Assembly: GCF_026151205.1 (NCBI RefSeq)
Contig: NC_087073.1
Span: forward strand, 10,578,636 to 10,642,635
Reading direction: 5' to 3'
DNA length: 64,000 bases
From: Bolinopsis microptera
Taxonomy: Eukaryota > Ctenophora > Tentaculata > Lobata > Bolinopsidae
The position numbers and the translations under genes are program-made. Under the pieces are notes generated by a model that did no database searches, was not told the origin of the DNA, and saw only the letters and a program-made list of their open reading frames with translations. This document shows, in pieces, positions 54,685-64,000 of this stretch; within the stretch, counting starts at the first letter, position 1; every line of letters starts with the position of its first letter.

Positions 54685-55165
54685 GTGCTTTTCACCCCTG
54701 TAGTGCTTTTATGTTCCGGGGTAGGTGGGACATGTTTTAGTTTAAAAATGGGTTCTGCCTGTCCCAAACCATCATAAAAATCAAGTTTCGACCTCTCAAC
54801 CCACTCGGGCCACTCCCAGGGGCCACGCCCATCCCAAAATGACCGAAATCCAGCTAAATCCAGACTTTAAAATCTTTACCCCTGTAGTGCTTTTATGTTC
54901 CGGGGTAGGTGGGACATGTTTTAGTTTAAAAATGGGTTCTGCCTGTCCCAAACCATCATAAAAATCAAGTTTCGACCTCTCAACCCACTCGGGCCACTCC
55001 CAGGGGCCACGCCCATCCCAAAATGACCGAAATCCAGCTAAATCCAGACTTTAAAATCTTTACCCCTGTAGTGCTTTTATGTTCCGGGGTAGGTGGGACA
55101 TGTTTTAGTTTAAAAATGGGTTCTGCGTGTCCCAAACCATCATAAAAATCAAGTTTCGACCTCTC
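54685..55165 (-). repeat. ~184-bp satellite, reverse-oriented copies
   Basis: Two to three copies of the unit found at 56.4-61.2 kb but in the opposite orientation (TGTTCCGGGGTAGGTGGGAC ... TTTGGGATGGGCGTGG reversed). They head the satellite block just after the intact GALNT. Confidence 0.93.
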
Positions 55166-55239
55166 AACCCACTCACATCCACAATATTTCACAACCTCTC
55201 AACCCACTCACATCCACAACCTTCCGAATGTAGGTACGG

Positions 55240-55875
55240 ACTTTAAAAAACCGAAAAATATATTTTCGGCTCAGAATGATCAGGGTAGCATGAAACATGA
55301 ACAAAAGTAGTTTCCAGAAAAACTTTTTAAAATTTTGACTTAGAAAATTTTCGGTCCGAGTTATTCTCGATACGTACCTCTAAAAGCAGAGCTACCGCTT
55401 CCGAGCTCGTATTGCGAAGGGGAGGCCTGCCTTCCGAGATCGCATTACAAAGGGGACCCTCGAGTCCAAAATCGTATATCGAACTTCGAAAACCGAAAAA
55501 AATATTTTTGGCTCAGAATGATCAGGGTAGCATGAAACATGAACAAAAGTAGTTTCCAGAAAAACTTTGAAAAATTTTGACTCATAAAATTTTCGGTTCG
55601 AGTCATTCTCGATACGTACCTCTGAAAGCAGAGCTCCCGCTTCCGAGCTCGTATTGCGAACGGGAGGCCTGCCTTCCGAGATCGCATTACAAAGGGGACC
55701 CTCGAGTCCAAAATCGTATATCGAACTTCGAAAACCGAAAAAAATATTTTTGGCTCAGAATGATCAGGATAGCATGAAACATGAACAAAAGTAGTTTCCA
55801 GAAAAACTTTGAAAAATTTTGACTTAGAAAATTTTAAGTCCGAGTCATTCTCGATACGTACCTCTGAAAGACTAC
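55240..55875. repeat. ~242-bp tandem repeat, 2.6 copies
   Basis: Copies begin near 55243, 55489 and 55731 with AAAACCGAAAAAAATATTTT and include GCTCAGAATGATCAGG and GAGTCATTCTCGATACGTAC. They lie between the two satellite arms. Confidence 0.92.
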
Positions 55876-56380
55876 GCCCATATAATATTAAATCACCTAT
55901 ATTGTTCTTTCCGGACATGCTAGACGCCCATTTATTTCAGATTACTGCAGATAATTAATTGTTGCATCTGATCTGAAAAATTGAGCCCAAACGTATTTGA
56001 AATGACGAAGTTATCAAGCATTTAATGTATCTCGTTAACAAAATTGATAGGGTGATTATGTGATAGGTCACCTTAATTGGGTTCCCGTGCAATTTGACGG
56101 GGCCATCTAATCACCTGAACAGGTAATCGAATCACCTGATCACACGTAATGGATAAACTCGTCATGCCTCGTATCTCGGTCATCTGAGAAGCTACAACCC
56201 TCATTTTTTCAGATCAAACGTAATTTGAATGGCCAAATACGATCCTATAAAATTTGGCTCGATCTGATTATCAAAACTATCAAATAAATGCGATCATGAA
56301 CCTTCATAAAAAAAACGAAAATGAATATTCTTGAAAAAATGAAAATGAATCTATTCCTCAAATGAGTGCTGATAGTAAGT
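55876..56380. other. Unique spacer between the two satellite orientations
   Basis: AT-rich DNA with no recognised gene. ATTAGGTCACC/GATCACCTG-like words recur but are not organised. Confidence 0.4.
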
Positions 56381-56384
56381 CATA

Positions 56385-59300
56385 CCAAAAAGAATACCCC
56401 GGAACATAAATCCCTTCCAGGTGTAAAGATTCTCATTCTGTCTGGATTTGATTTTACCCCGGAACATAAAACCTGGATTTCAGTAATTTTGGGATGGGCG
56501 TGGCCCCTGGGAGTGGCCTGAGTGGGTTGAGAGGTCGAAACTTGATTTTTATGATGGTTTGGGACAGGCAGAACCCATTTTAAACTAAAACATGTCCCAC
56601 CTACCCCGGAACATAAAAGCACTACAGGGGTAAAGATTTTAAAGTCTGGATTTAGCTGGATTTCGGTCATTTTGGGATGGGCGTGGCCCCTGGGAGTGGC
56701 CCAAGTGGGTTGAGAGGTCGAAACTGGATTTTTATGATGGTTTGGGACAGGCAGAACCCATTTTTAAACTAAAACATGTCCCACCTACCCCGGAACATAA
56801 AAGCACTACAGGGGTAAAGATTTTAAAGTCTGGATTTAGCTGGATTTCGGTCATTTTGGGATGGGTGTGGCCCCTGGGAGTGGCCCGAGTGGGTTGAGAG
56901 GTCAAAACTTGATTTTTAAGTTGGTTTGGGACAGGCAGAACCCATTTTTAAACTAAAACATGTCCCACCTACCCCGGAACATAAAAGCACTACAGGGGTA
57001 AAGATTTTAAAGTCTGGATTTTAGCTGGATTTCGGTCATTTTGGGATGGGCGTGGCCCCTGGGAGTGGCCCGAGTGGGTTGAGAGGTCGAAACTTGATTT
57101 TTTCCTTTTCACCCTTTTGAAAAAAGGCAATAGTGAAAGGTTACGAATGGACGTTTTTGCAGAAAAACGTGGATTTTGGGGATTGCAGTAGGTGGGTCAA
57201 ATATATGTCGTGTTCCTTACTTACTTACTTCCGTTCGTTACCATGTAAACTTGCCGCGCGCACGCGCGCGAGGATTGCTTGCGGAGATGTGGTGTATAGC
57301 TAGTCTGTGGTCAATGAATGCGCTGCGCACGAGCGTATTTTAATGTATACTAGTAATGTATAATATTTTGTAATAAGCCCAACTTGAACGTGGCACGAGT
57401 AGTGTACTGATGGTTCAATATTATTATTATAAGGTGAGCTGATTAGAGCTTATATTAATAGTTATAGTGAAATGGAAATCTAGCGTCCGCCAAAACGGGC
57501 GCAATTCTTGTTATGACTTTATGATGGTTTGGGACAGGCAGAACCCATTTTAAAACTAAAACATGTCCCACCTACCCCGGAACATAAAAGCACTACAGGG
57601 GTAAAGATTTTAAAGTCTGGATTTAGCTGGATTTCGGTCATTTTGGGATGGGTGTGGCCCCTGGGAGTGGCCCGAGTGGGTTGAGAGGTCAAAACTTGAT
57701 TTTTAAGTTGGTTTGGGACAGGCAGAACCCATTTTTAAACTAAAACATGTCCCACCTACCCCGGAACATAAAAGCACTACAGGGGTAAAGATTTTAAAGT
57801 CTGGATTTAGCTGGATTTCGGTCATTTTGGGATGGGTGTGGCCCCTGGGAGTGGCCCGAGTGGGTTGAGAAGTCAAAACTTGATTTTTAAGTTGGTTTGG
57901 GACAGGCAGAACCCATTTTTAAACTAAAACATGTCCCACCTACCCCGGAACATAAAAGCACTACAGGGGTAAAGATTTTAAAGTCTGGATTTTAGCTGGA
58001 TTTCGGTCATTTTGGGATGGGCGTGGCCCCTGGGAGTGGCCCGAGTGGGTTGAGAGGTCGAAACTTGATTTTTTCCTTTTCACCCTTTTGAAAAAAGGCA
58101 ATAGTGAAAGGTTACGAATGGACGTTTTTGCAGAAAAACGTGGATTTTGGGGATTGCAGTAGGTGGGTCAAATATATGTCGTGTTCCTTACTTACTTACT
58201 TCCGTTCGTTACCATGTAAACTTGCCGCGCGCACGCGCGCGAGGATTGCTTGCGGAGATGTGGTGTATAGCTAGTCTGTGGTCAATGAATGCGCTGCGCA
58301 CGAGCGTATTTTAATGTATACTAGTAATGTATAATATTTTGTAATAAGCCCAACTTGAACGTGGCACGAGTAGTGTACTGATGGTTCAATATTATTATTA
58401 TAAGGTGAGCTGATTAGAGCTTATATTAATAGTTATAGTGAAATGGAAATCTAGCGTCCGCCAAAACGGGCGCAATTCTTGTTATGACTTTATGATGGTT
58501 TGGGACAGGCAGAACCCATTTTAAAACTAAAACATGTCCCACCTACCCCGGAACATAAAAGCACTACAGGGGTAAAGATTTTAAAGTCTGGATTTAGCTG
58601 GATTTCGGTCATTTTGGGATGGGCGTGGCCCCTGGGAGTGGCCCGAGCGGGTTGAGAGGTCGAAACTTGATTTTTATGATGGTTTGGGACAGGCAGAACC
58701 CATTTTAAAACTAAAACATGTCCCACCTACCCCGGAACATAAAAGCACTACAGGGGTAAAGATTTTAAAGTCTGGATTTTAGCCGGATTTCGGTAATTTT
58801 GGGATGGGCGTGGCCCCTGGGAGTGGCCCGAGTGGGTTGAGAGGTCGAAACTTGATTTTTATGATGGTTTGGGACAGGTAGAACCCATTTTTAATCTAAA
58901 ACATGTCCCACCTACCCCGGAACATAAAAGCACTACAGGGGTAAAGATTTTAAAGTCTGGATTTAGCTGGATTTCGGTCATTTTGGGATGGGCGTGGCCC
59001 CTGGGAGTGGCCCGAGCGGGTTGAGAGGTCGAAACTTGATTTTTATGATGGTTTGGGACAGGCAGAACCCATTTTTAAACTAAAACATGTCCCACCTACC
59101 CCGGAACATAAAAGCACTACAGGGGTAAAGATTTTAAAGTCTGGATTTAGCTGGATTTCGGTCATTTTGGTATGGGCGTGGCCCCTGGGAGTGGCCCGAG
59201 TGGGTTGAGAGGTCGAAACTTGATTTTTATGATGGTTTGGGACAGGCAGAACCCATTTTTAAACTAAAACATGTCCCACCTACCCCGGAACATAAAAGCA

Positions 59301-61215
59301 CTACAGGGGTAAAGATTTTAAAGTCTGGATTTAGCTGGATTTCGGTCATTTTGGGATGGGCGTGGCCCCTGGGAGTGGCCCGAGTGGGTTGAGAGGTCGA
59401 AACTAGATTGTTATGATGGTTTGGGAGAGGCAGAACCCATTTTAAAACTAAAACATGTCCCACCTACCCCGGAACATAAAAGCACTACAGGGGTAAAGAT
59501 TTTAAAGTCTGGATTTTAGCCGGATTTCGGTAATTTTGGGATGGGCGTGGCCCCTGGGAGTGGCCCGAGTGGGTTGAGAGGTCGGATCTTGATTTTTATG
59601 ATGGTTTGGGACAGGCAGAACCCATTTTTAAACTAAAACATGTCCCACCTACCCCGGAACATAAAAGCACTACAGGGGTAAAGATTTTAAAGTCTGGATT
59701 TAGCTGGATTTCGGTCATTTTGGGATGGGCGTGGCCCCTGGGAGTGGCCCGAGTGGGTTGAGAGGTCGAAACTTGATTTTTATGATGGTTTGGGACAGGT
59801 AGAACCCATTTTTAATCTAAAACATGTCCCACCTGTACCTACCCCGGAACATAAAAGCACTACTGGGGTAAAGATTTTAAAGTCTGGATTTAAGCCGGAT
59901 TTCGGTAATTTTGGGATGGGCGTGGCCCCTGGGAGTGGCCCGAGTAGGTTGAGAGGTCGAAACTTGATTTCTATGATGGTTTGGGACAGGCAGAACCCAT
60001 TTTTAAACTAAAACATGTCCCACCTACCCCGGAATATAAAATCACTACAGGGGTAAAGATTTTAAAGTCTGGATTTTAGCTAGATTTCGGTCATTTTGGG
60101 ATGGGCGTGGCCCCTGGGAGTGGCCCGAGTGGGTTGAGAGTTCGAAACTTGATTTTTATGATGGTTTGGGACAGGCAGAACCCATTTTTAAACTAAAACA
60201 TGTCCCACCTACCCCGGAATATAAAAGCACTACAGGGGTAAAGATTTTAAAGTCTGGATTTTAGCTGGATTTCGGTCATTTTGGGATGGGCGTGGCCCCT
60301 GGGAGTGGCCCGAGTGGGTTGAGAGGTCGAAACTTGATTTTTATGATGGTTTGGGACAGGCAGAACCCATTTTTAAAGTAAAACATGTCCCACCTACCCC
60401 GGAACATAAAAGCACTACTGGGGTAAAGATTTTAAAGTCTGGATTTAGCTGGATTTCGGTCATTTTGGGATGGGTTTGGCCCCTGCGAGTGGCCCGAGTG
60501 GGTTGAGAGGTCGAAACTTGATTTTTATGATGGTTTGGGACAGGTAGAACCCATTTTTAATCTAAAACATGTCCCACCTACCCCGGAACATAAAAGCACT
60601 ACAGGGGTAAAGATTTTAAAGTCTGGATTTTAGCCGGATTTCGGTAATTTTGGGATGGGCGTGGCCCCTGGGAGTGGCCCGAGTGGGTTGAGAGGTCGAA
60701 TCTTGATTTTTATGATGGTTTGGGACAGGCAGAACCCATTTAAAAACTAAAACATGTCCCACCTACCCCGGAACATAAAAGCACTACAGGGGTAAAGATT
60801 TTAAAGTCTGGATTTAGCTGGATTTCGGTCATTTTGGGATGGGCGTGGCCCCTGGGAGTGGCCCGAGTGGGTTGAGAGGTCGAAACTTCATTTTTAGGAT
60901 GGTTTGGGACAGGTAGAACCCATTTTTAATCTAAAACATGTCCCACCTACCCCGGAACATAAAAGCACTACAGGGGTAAAGATTTTAAAGTCTGGATTTT
61001 AGCCGGATTTCGGTAATTTTGGGATGGGCGTGGCCCCTGGGAGTGGCCTGAGTGGGTTGAGAGGTCGAATCTTGATTTTTATGATGGTTTGGGACAGGCA
61101 GAACCCATTTAAAAACTAAAACATGTCCCACCTACCCTGGAACATAAAAGCACTACAGGGGTAAAGATTCTCGATCTGGATTTTACCAGGATTTCAGTCA
61201 TTTTGGGATTGGCCA
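56385..61215 (+). repeat. ~184-bp satellite, about 20+ forward copies with divergent edge copies
   Basis: The unit reads GGAACATAAAAGCACTACAG ... GGATTTCGGTCATTTTGGGA ... CCCGAGTGGGTTGAGAGGTC ... AAACATGTCCCACCTACCCC. The spacing between GGAACATA words is 183-184 bp (e.g. 59287 to 59471). Two copies carry a 415-bp insertion. Divergence rises at 56385-56460 and 61160-61400, the array edges. The short frames reading MGHVLVLKWVLPVPNHH and similar are artefacts. The array lies wholly within the 16.5-kb hobbit intron. Confidence 0.95.
57103..58488. repeat. 415-bp insertion in satellite, duplicated as ~971-bp higher-order unit
   Basis: The same non-satellite block (starting CCTTTTCACCCTTTTGAAAA, containing GCCGCGCGCACGCGCGCGAG, ending GGGCGCAATTCTTGTTATGA) occurs at about 57103-57517 and 58074-58488, with the intervening satellite units also matching. 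One insertion was therefore amplified together with its neighbours. Confidence 0.9.
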
Positions 61216-61843
61216 ACTCTGTGAGTGGCTTGAGTGGTTCAAGAGCTTAAAACTTGGTCTTTGTGATCGTTAGGGATATGTAATACCTATTTAACCACCA
61301 AACATATTTCAAATACTCAGCGACACAAATCCCCTTCAGGGCCCAGGGGTAAAGATTCTCATTCTGGATTTTTAGGGATTTGTCACAGATTTTTAGCTAT
61401 TTGGGATGGGCGGCCTGAGTGGGGTGGATGTGTTACTTAGATTTTCATATCTTATAAGTGTCTTTAAAAGTATAAGTACGAGCAGTTTATTGAGACTTCT
61501 GACTTATACCGTCGTACTACGACTCTACGACTTGTAGATTCTACAATGATAAATATTGTAAAGTACGTGCGGCGCGCAAAATCCACTACAAAATCCACTA
61601 CAAAATTCAGGGAAACGTCTTCTGTAATGAGCAACGTCAGGAACGACGCGTACACTAGCTTCAATATTTGCGCGCAGGGACTGATCGACTGATGCGGATT
61701 CGCTCGCTACCCTGGTATAACATGAAATTATATCGATATCTAACCCTCGATATTAACTTTTTGAGGCCTCGTCTCAAAAGCCATGAATCGGATAAAATCC
61801 TCGGTAAGATACATTGAGACATATTTTATATTCCATTTTTCAG
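61216..61843. other. Degenerate satellite edge and end of the 16.5-kb hobbit intron
   Basis: Weakly satellite-like to about 61410, then unique DNA to the acceptor TTTTTCAG at 61843. No gene. Confidence 0.5.
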
Positions 61844-64000
61844 GTATTATTTGTGGAGCGGAAGCGGTGTCACCCAACCATGCAATCAGAAAAACCAGGG
61901 TCATGCTCAGAAAACCGTGGAAGAATTTCGAACTTGCACGAGGAATGAACGCTCTGAAATATTTCTACGACTTAACTTTAGGTAAAATAATGTGCATAAT
62001 TTCAAGAAACGTGAATATATTATGTTCATAGATCTGCTGCGGTGTTATTACGTACAAAATTTTGTAGCATTACCGCGTTATGATTTAGCATCAGATCTCC
62101 TTACACTCACTCCTTACACTGACTCCTTACACTTACACTCCCTCCTTACTCCTTATCCCACTAGATGCGCAAGAGATGGAGATGTCATGGGGTCCTTGTC
62201 TGGAGCCGTCCTACCAGTTCTTTGGACAGTGTATTGATAAAATAACAAAGGTATACAACTTTCATCTACTATTCAGCGCGCAAGAACAATTTTATTGGAT
62301 AAACTTTGAATTATTAAGAAGAGCGTGTGCGACCGATTTTAGATGTGTAATTAGTAATAATTGATAAGTATTGAATATTGTTCTCACCCCACAGAAATCC
62401 CGAGACCCGTCCCCACTGCTGCCCTTCTGGGACAAAGCTAGAAACCTACTTAGAGGCAGTTTTGAGCTGCGATCACAAGTGTTTGTTATGAAGGCGCTGA
62501 GTGAACGTGAACCACTGAACAACTCCGAGTACCTCTCCCTCTGTTCAACTGGTTACAACTTCAAGTGGACCAATGGTTAGTGATCTTCTTACCTTGATTT
62601 TAGTTCACAAATTGAGATATAAAACGTTTCTGAAGCACAGATTTATATATAAAAAGCTTTTCGATCTCCTTGGTTTGACCACTGACCAAACATAACTGTT
62701 TAATGTTTATAATGAAACGTGAATTTGAATGCCCCCAATTGAATTGGTTGGTTTAGAAGATTTCTTTGATCTTAAAGCTGGTTCCTTTAGAATTATAATA
62801 ACTAAACTAACAGTTAATTGTTTTGAATGACACCTCAACTTGTCACAAGAGCACCTTTATTTAAACTGTTTAATATATGTCGTCTGATTAAACGATTATT
62901 TCAATAAAGTGTCTGATTCTGTGACAGATAATTAAATTTCATTGCCTCTGGGTAAAGCACCTTATATACTATAATACATACTGCAAAGACTGGCATAATG
63001 AATAAAGAGTCTCAAAAATGTTGTAAATTTGAACATGTGGCATTTTCGTAATCCTTCATAGATAAGAGAATGTCCAAAAATTCAATCTTAAAAATTCTTA
63101 AAGTTAAACCTAAACCTGTTGCAGGTCAGTTAACATTTGACGGTGACACGGTGATAAAGAACAACTCTGAAAGTAAATACGGGGAATGTAAGATCGTGAC
63201 CTTACCTCGGCTCTTGTTCAGTGTGGGAATGTTCTGGAGAACTCCCAACAACATGCCCAACGACCATTGGTCCTGTGTTCCGTACGACCCCAAGTTTGTT
63301 AAGACACAAGAGGAACCCTGGGACTCCTTTAAGAACTTCAGATCAAAGCATTTAGATCTGGATGTGTCTATGAAGTTTGCTAAAACAGAGGGAGATTCAG
63401 AACCTTATCCCAAGGTGAACTTGTACAGTAATACTCTGAAATGGCTGGACACGTGGGCGTCTGTAGTGGTCGGTACTGTCTCCAGGCCTGTCTTCAAAGG
63501 GTCACTCTGGAAGAATCTCAAACCTCCTAAGAAAAAACTTACCCGTCACTACCGTAAAATTCATTTTGAGACAGATTTCGACATGGCAGAAGTAGAGATC
63601 TGGTCGTCTTACAGAAAGAGAGCAGGAGCTAAGATCACGGTTCAGTCAGGAGAGCTGTCCATGACTCACAAGCTGACCCTGGTCCCCTGGCCTCCTCTAG
63701 AGATAGTGGATGGAGATGGGAACATCCAGTACGTGACATTGTCCAGGAGACCCCGAACAGTGTGGAGTACAGAGAAGTGTAAGGCTCACTTCCATGATAT
63801 TCAGGGTACGCTGATGGGAAGTCTGGACAGCATGGAAGAGAACGCGTATGATAGGGACCCCAACCAGCGCTCCCCCGAACATTTCCTCTTCTCTGTTAAC
63901 GAGGTGGAGTACAGACAGAGGGGGGAGATGTCTCTTAGCACAGAGTCCCTCAACAGCACTAACTCAAGGGACAGCAAACTCTACACGCACTGGATTGTCA
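61844..64000 (+). CDS. BLTP2: Hobbit/KIAA0100 exons 24-27, open at right edge
   Basis: Exons 61844-61981, 62165-62250, 62395-62575 and 63125 to beyond 64000 continue in phase from 45381. They encode ELARGMNALKYFYDLTL (KIAA0100: VERNMPPLKFYHDF), EMSWGPCLEPSYQFFGQCID (VVWGPCWDPAWTLIGQCVD), SPLLPFWDKARNLLRGSFEL (PPLPWWDKSRLLFHGDW), the segment LYSNTLKWLDTWASVVVGTV, and KGSLWKNLKPPKKKLTRHYR ([20 protein letters not shown]). This is the GFWDK-type conserved region of the FMP27/SABRE/hobbit family and is the strongest evidence for the gene's identity. At least 292 codons of the last exon are open to the window end. About 1510 codons of the gene are in the window; the human protein is about 2235 residues. 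Confidence 0.95.

Noticed and set aside
54980-60011. Many 70-160 codon frames (MGHVLVLKWVLPVPNHH and similar)
   Set aside because: All are frames of the 184-bp or 242-bp satellites, lacking any start or splice context.
1-64000. tRNA and rRNA genes
   Set aside because: I looked for B-box-like GGTTCGA words and rRNA-like blocks; none had a supporting cloverleaf or context.

Overview
The window is nuclear DNA of an animal, probably an invertebrate. Evidence: spliced genes with GT-AG introns, a DEG/ENaC channel, a polypeptide GalNAc-transferase, an SLC5 symporter, PIGU, a serpin, a hobbit/KIAA0100 bridge-like lipid-transfer gene, tandem C2H2 zinc-finger genes, LINE remnants, MITE-like elements and many intronic minisatellites. 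The DNA is AT-rich. I cannot name the phylum from sequence alone. Dense nesting of genes inside introns is, from memory, reported for ctenophores, so that is one candidate, but this is not a test.

Layout. (1) 65-2636, minus: seven exons of an SLC5-type sodium symporter running off the left edge. (2) 3986-7975, plus: the C-terminal half of PIGU (GPI transamidase subunit). (3) 8627-9391, minus: a two-exon secreted cysteine-containing protein. (4) 11121-12320, plus: an intronless secreted serpin with a predicted P1 arginine. (5) 13282 to beyond 64000, plus: one giant gene, the hobbit/KIAA0100 (BLTP2) homologue. I trace 27 exons and every junction keeps reading phase. Two introns are very large: 21895-44111 (22.2 kb) and 45382-61843 (16.5 kb).

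The first large intron houses a complete eight-exon DEG/ENaC channel gene on the opposite strand (22670-28053). It also holds a tandem cluster of C2H2 zinc-finger genes on the same strand: 30321, 33818, 36632 (frameshifted), 39396 (nonsense-truncated) and 41639, plus a stub at 36278. The second large intron houses a degraded LINE, a pair of intronless GALNT-like genes (the first broken by two frameshifts, the second intact) and a roughly 184-bp satellite with copies in both orientations (54.7-61.2 kb).

The most unusual structure is a recurring link between repeats and splice sites. Tandem arrays end directly at 3' splice sites in several introns (before the exons at 14433, 44112, 44863, 45272 and 62165, and the minus exon at 23918). 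In one case the last truncated 56-bp repeat is itself the acceptor, and in another every unit of a roughly 25-copy 48-bp array carries a copy of the acceptor. The 5' splice site of the exon ending at 20643 is duplicated 127 bp downstream next to four CRE/E-box composites. One short SLC5 intron is almost entirely a 132-bp TIR element with TA target duplication whose edge creates the GTAAGT donor, as expected of an introner. Together these suggest that transposable and minisatellite sequence makes and remodels introns in this genome. Splice calls come from reading frame and family similarity recalled from memory; no alignment or transcript was available.
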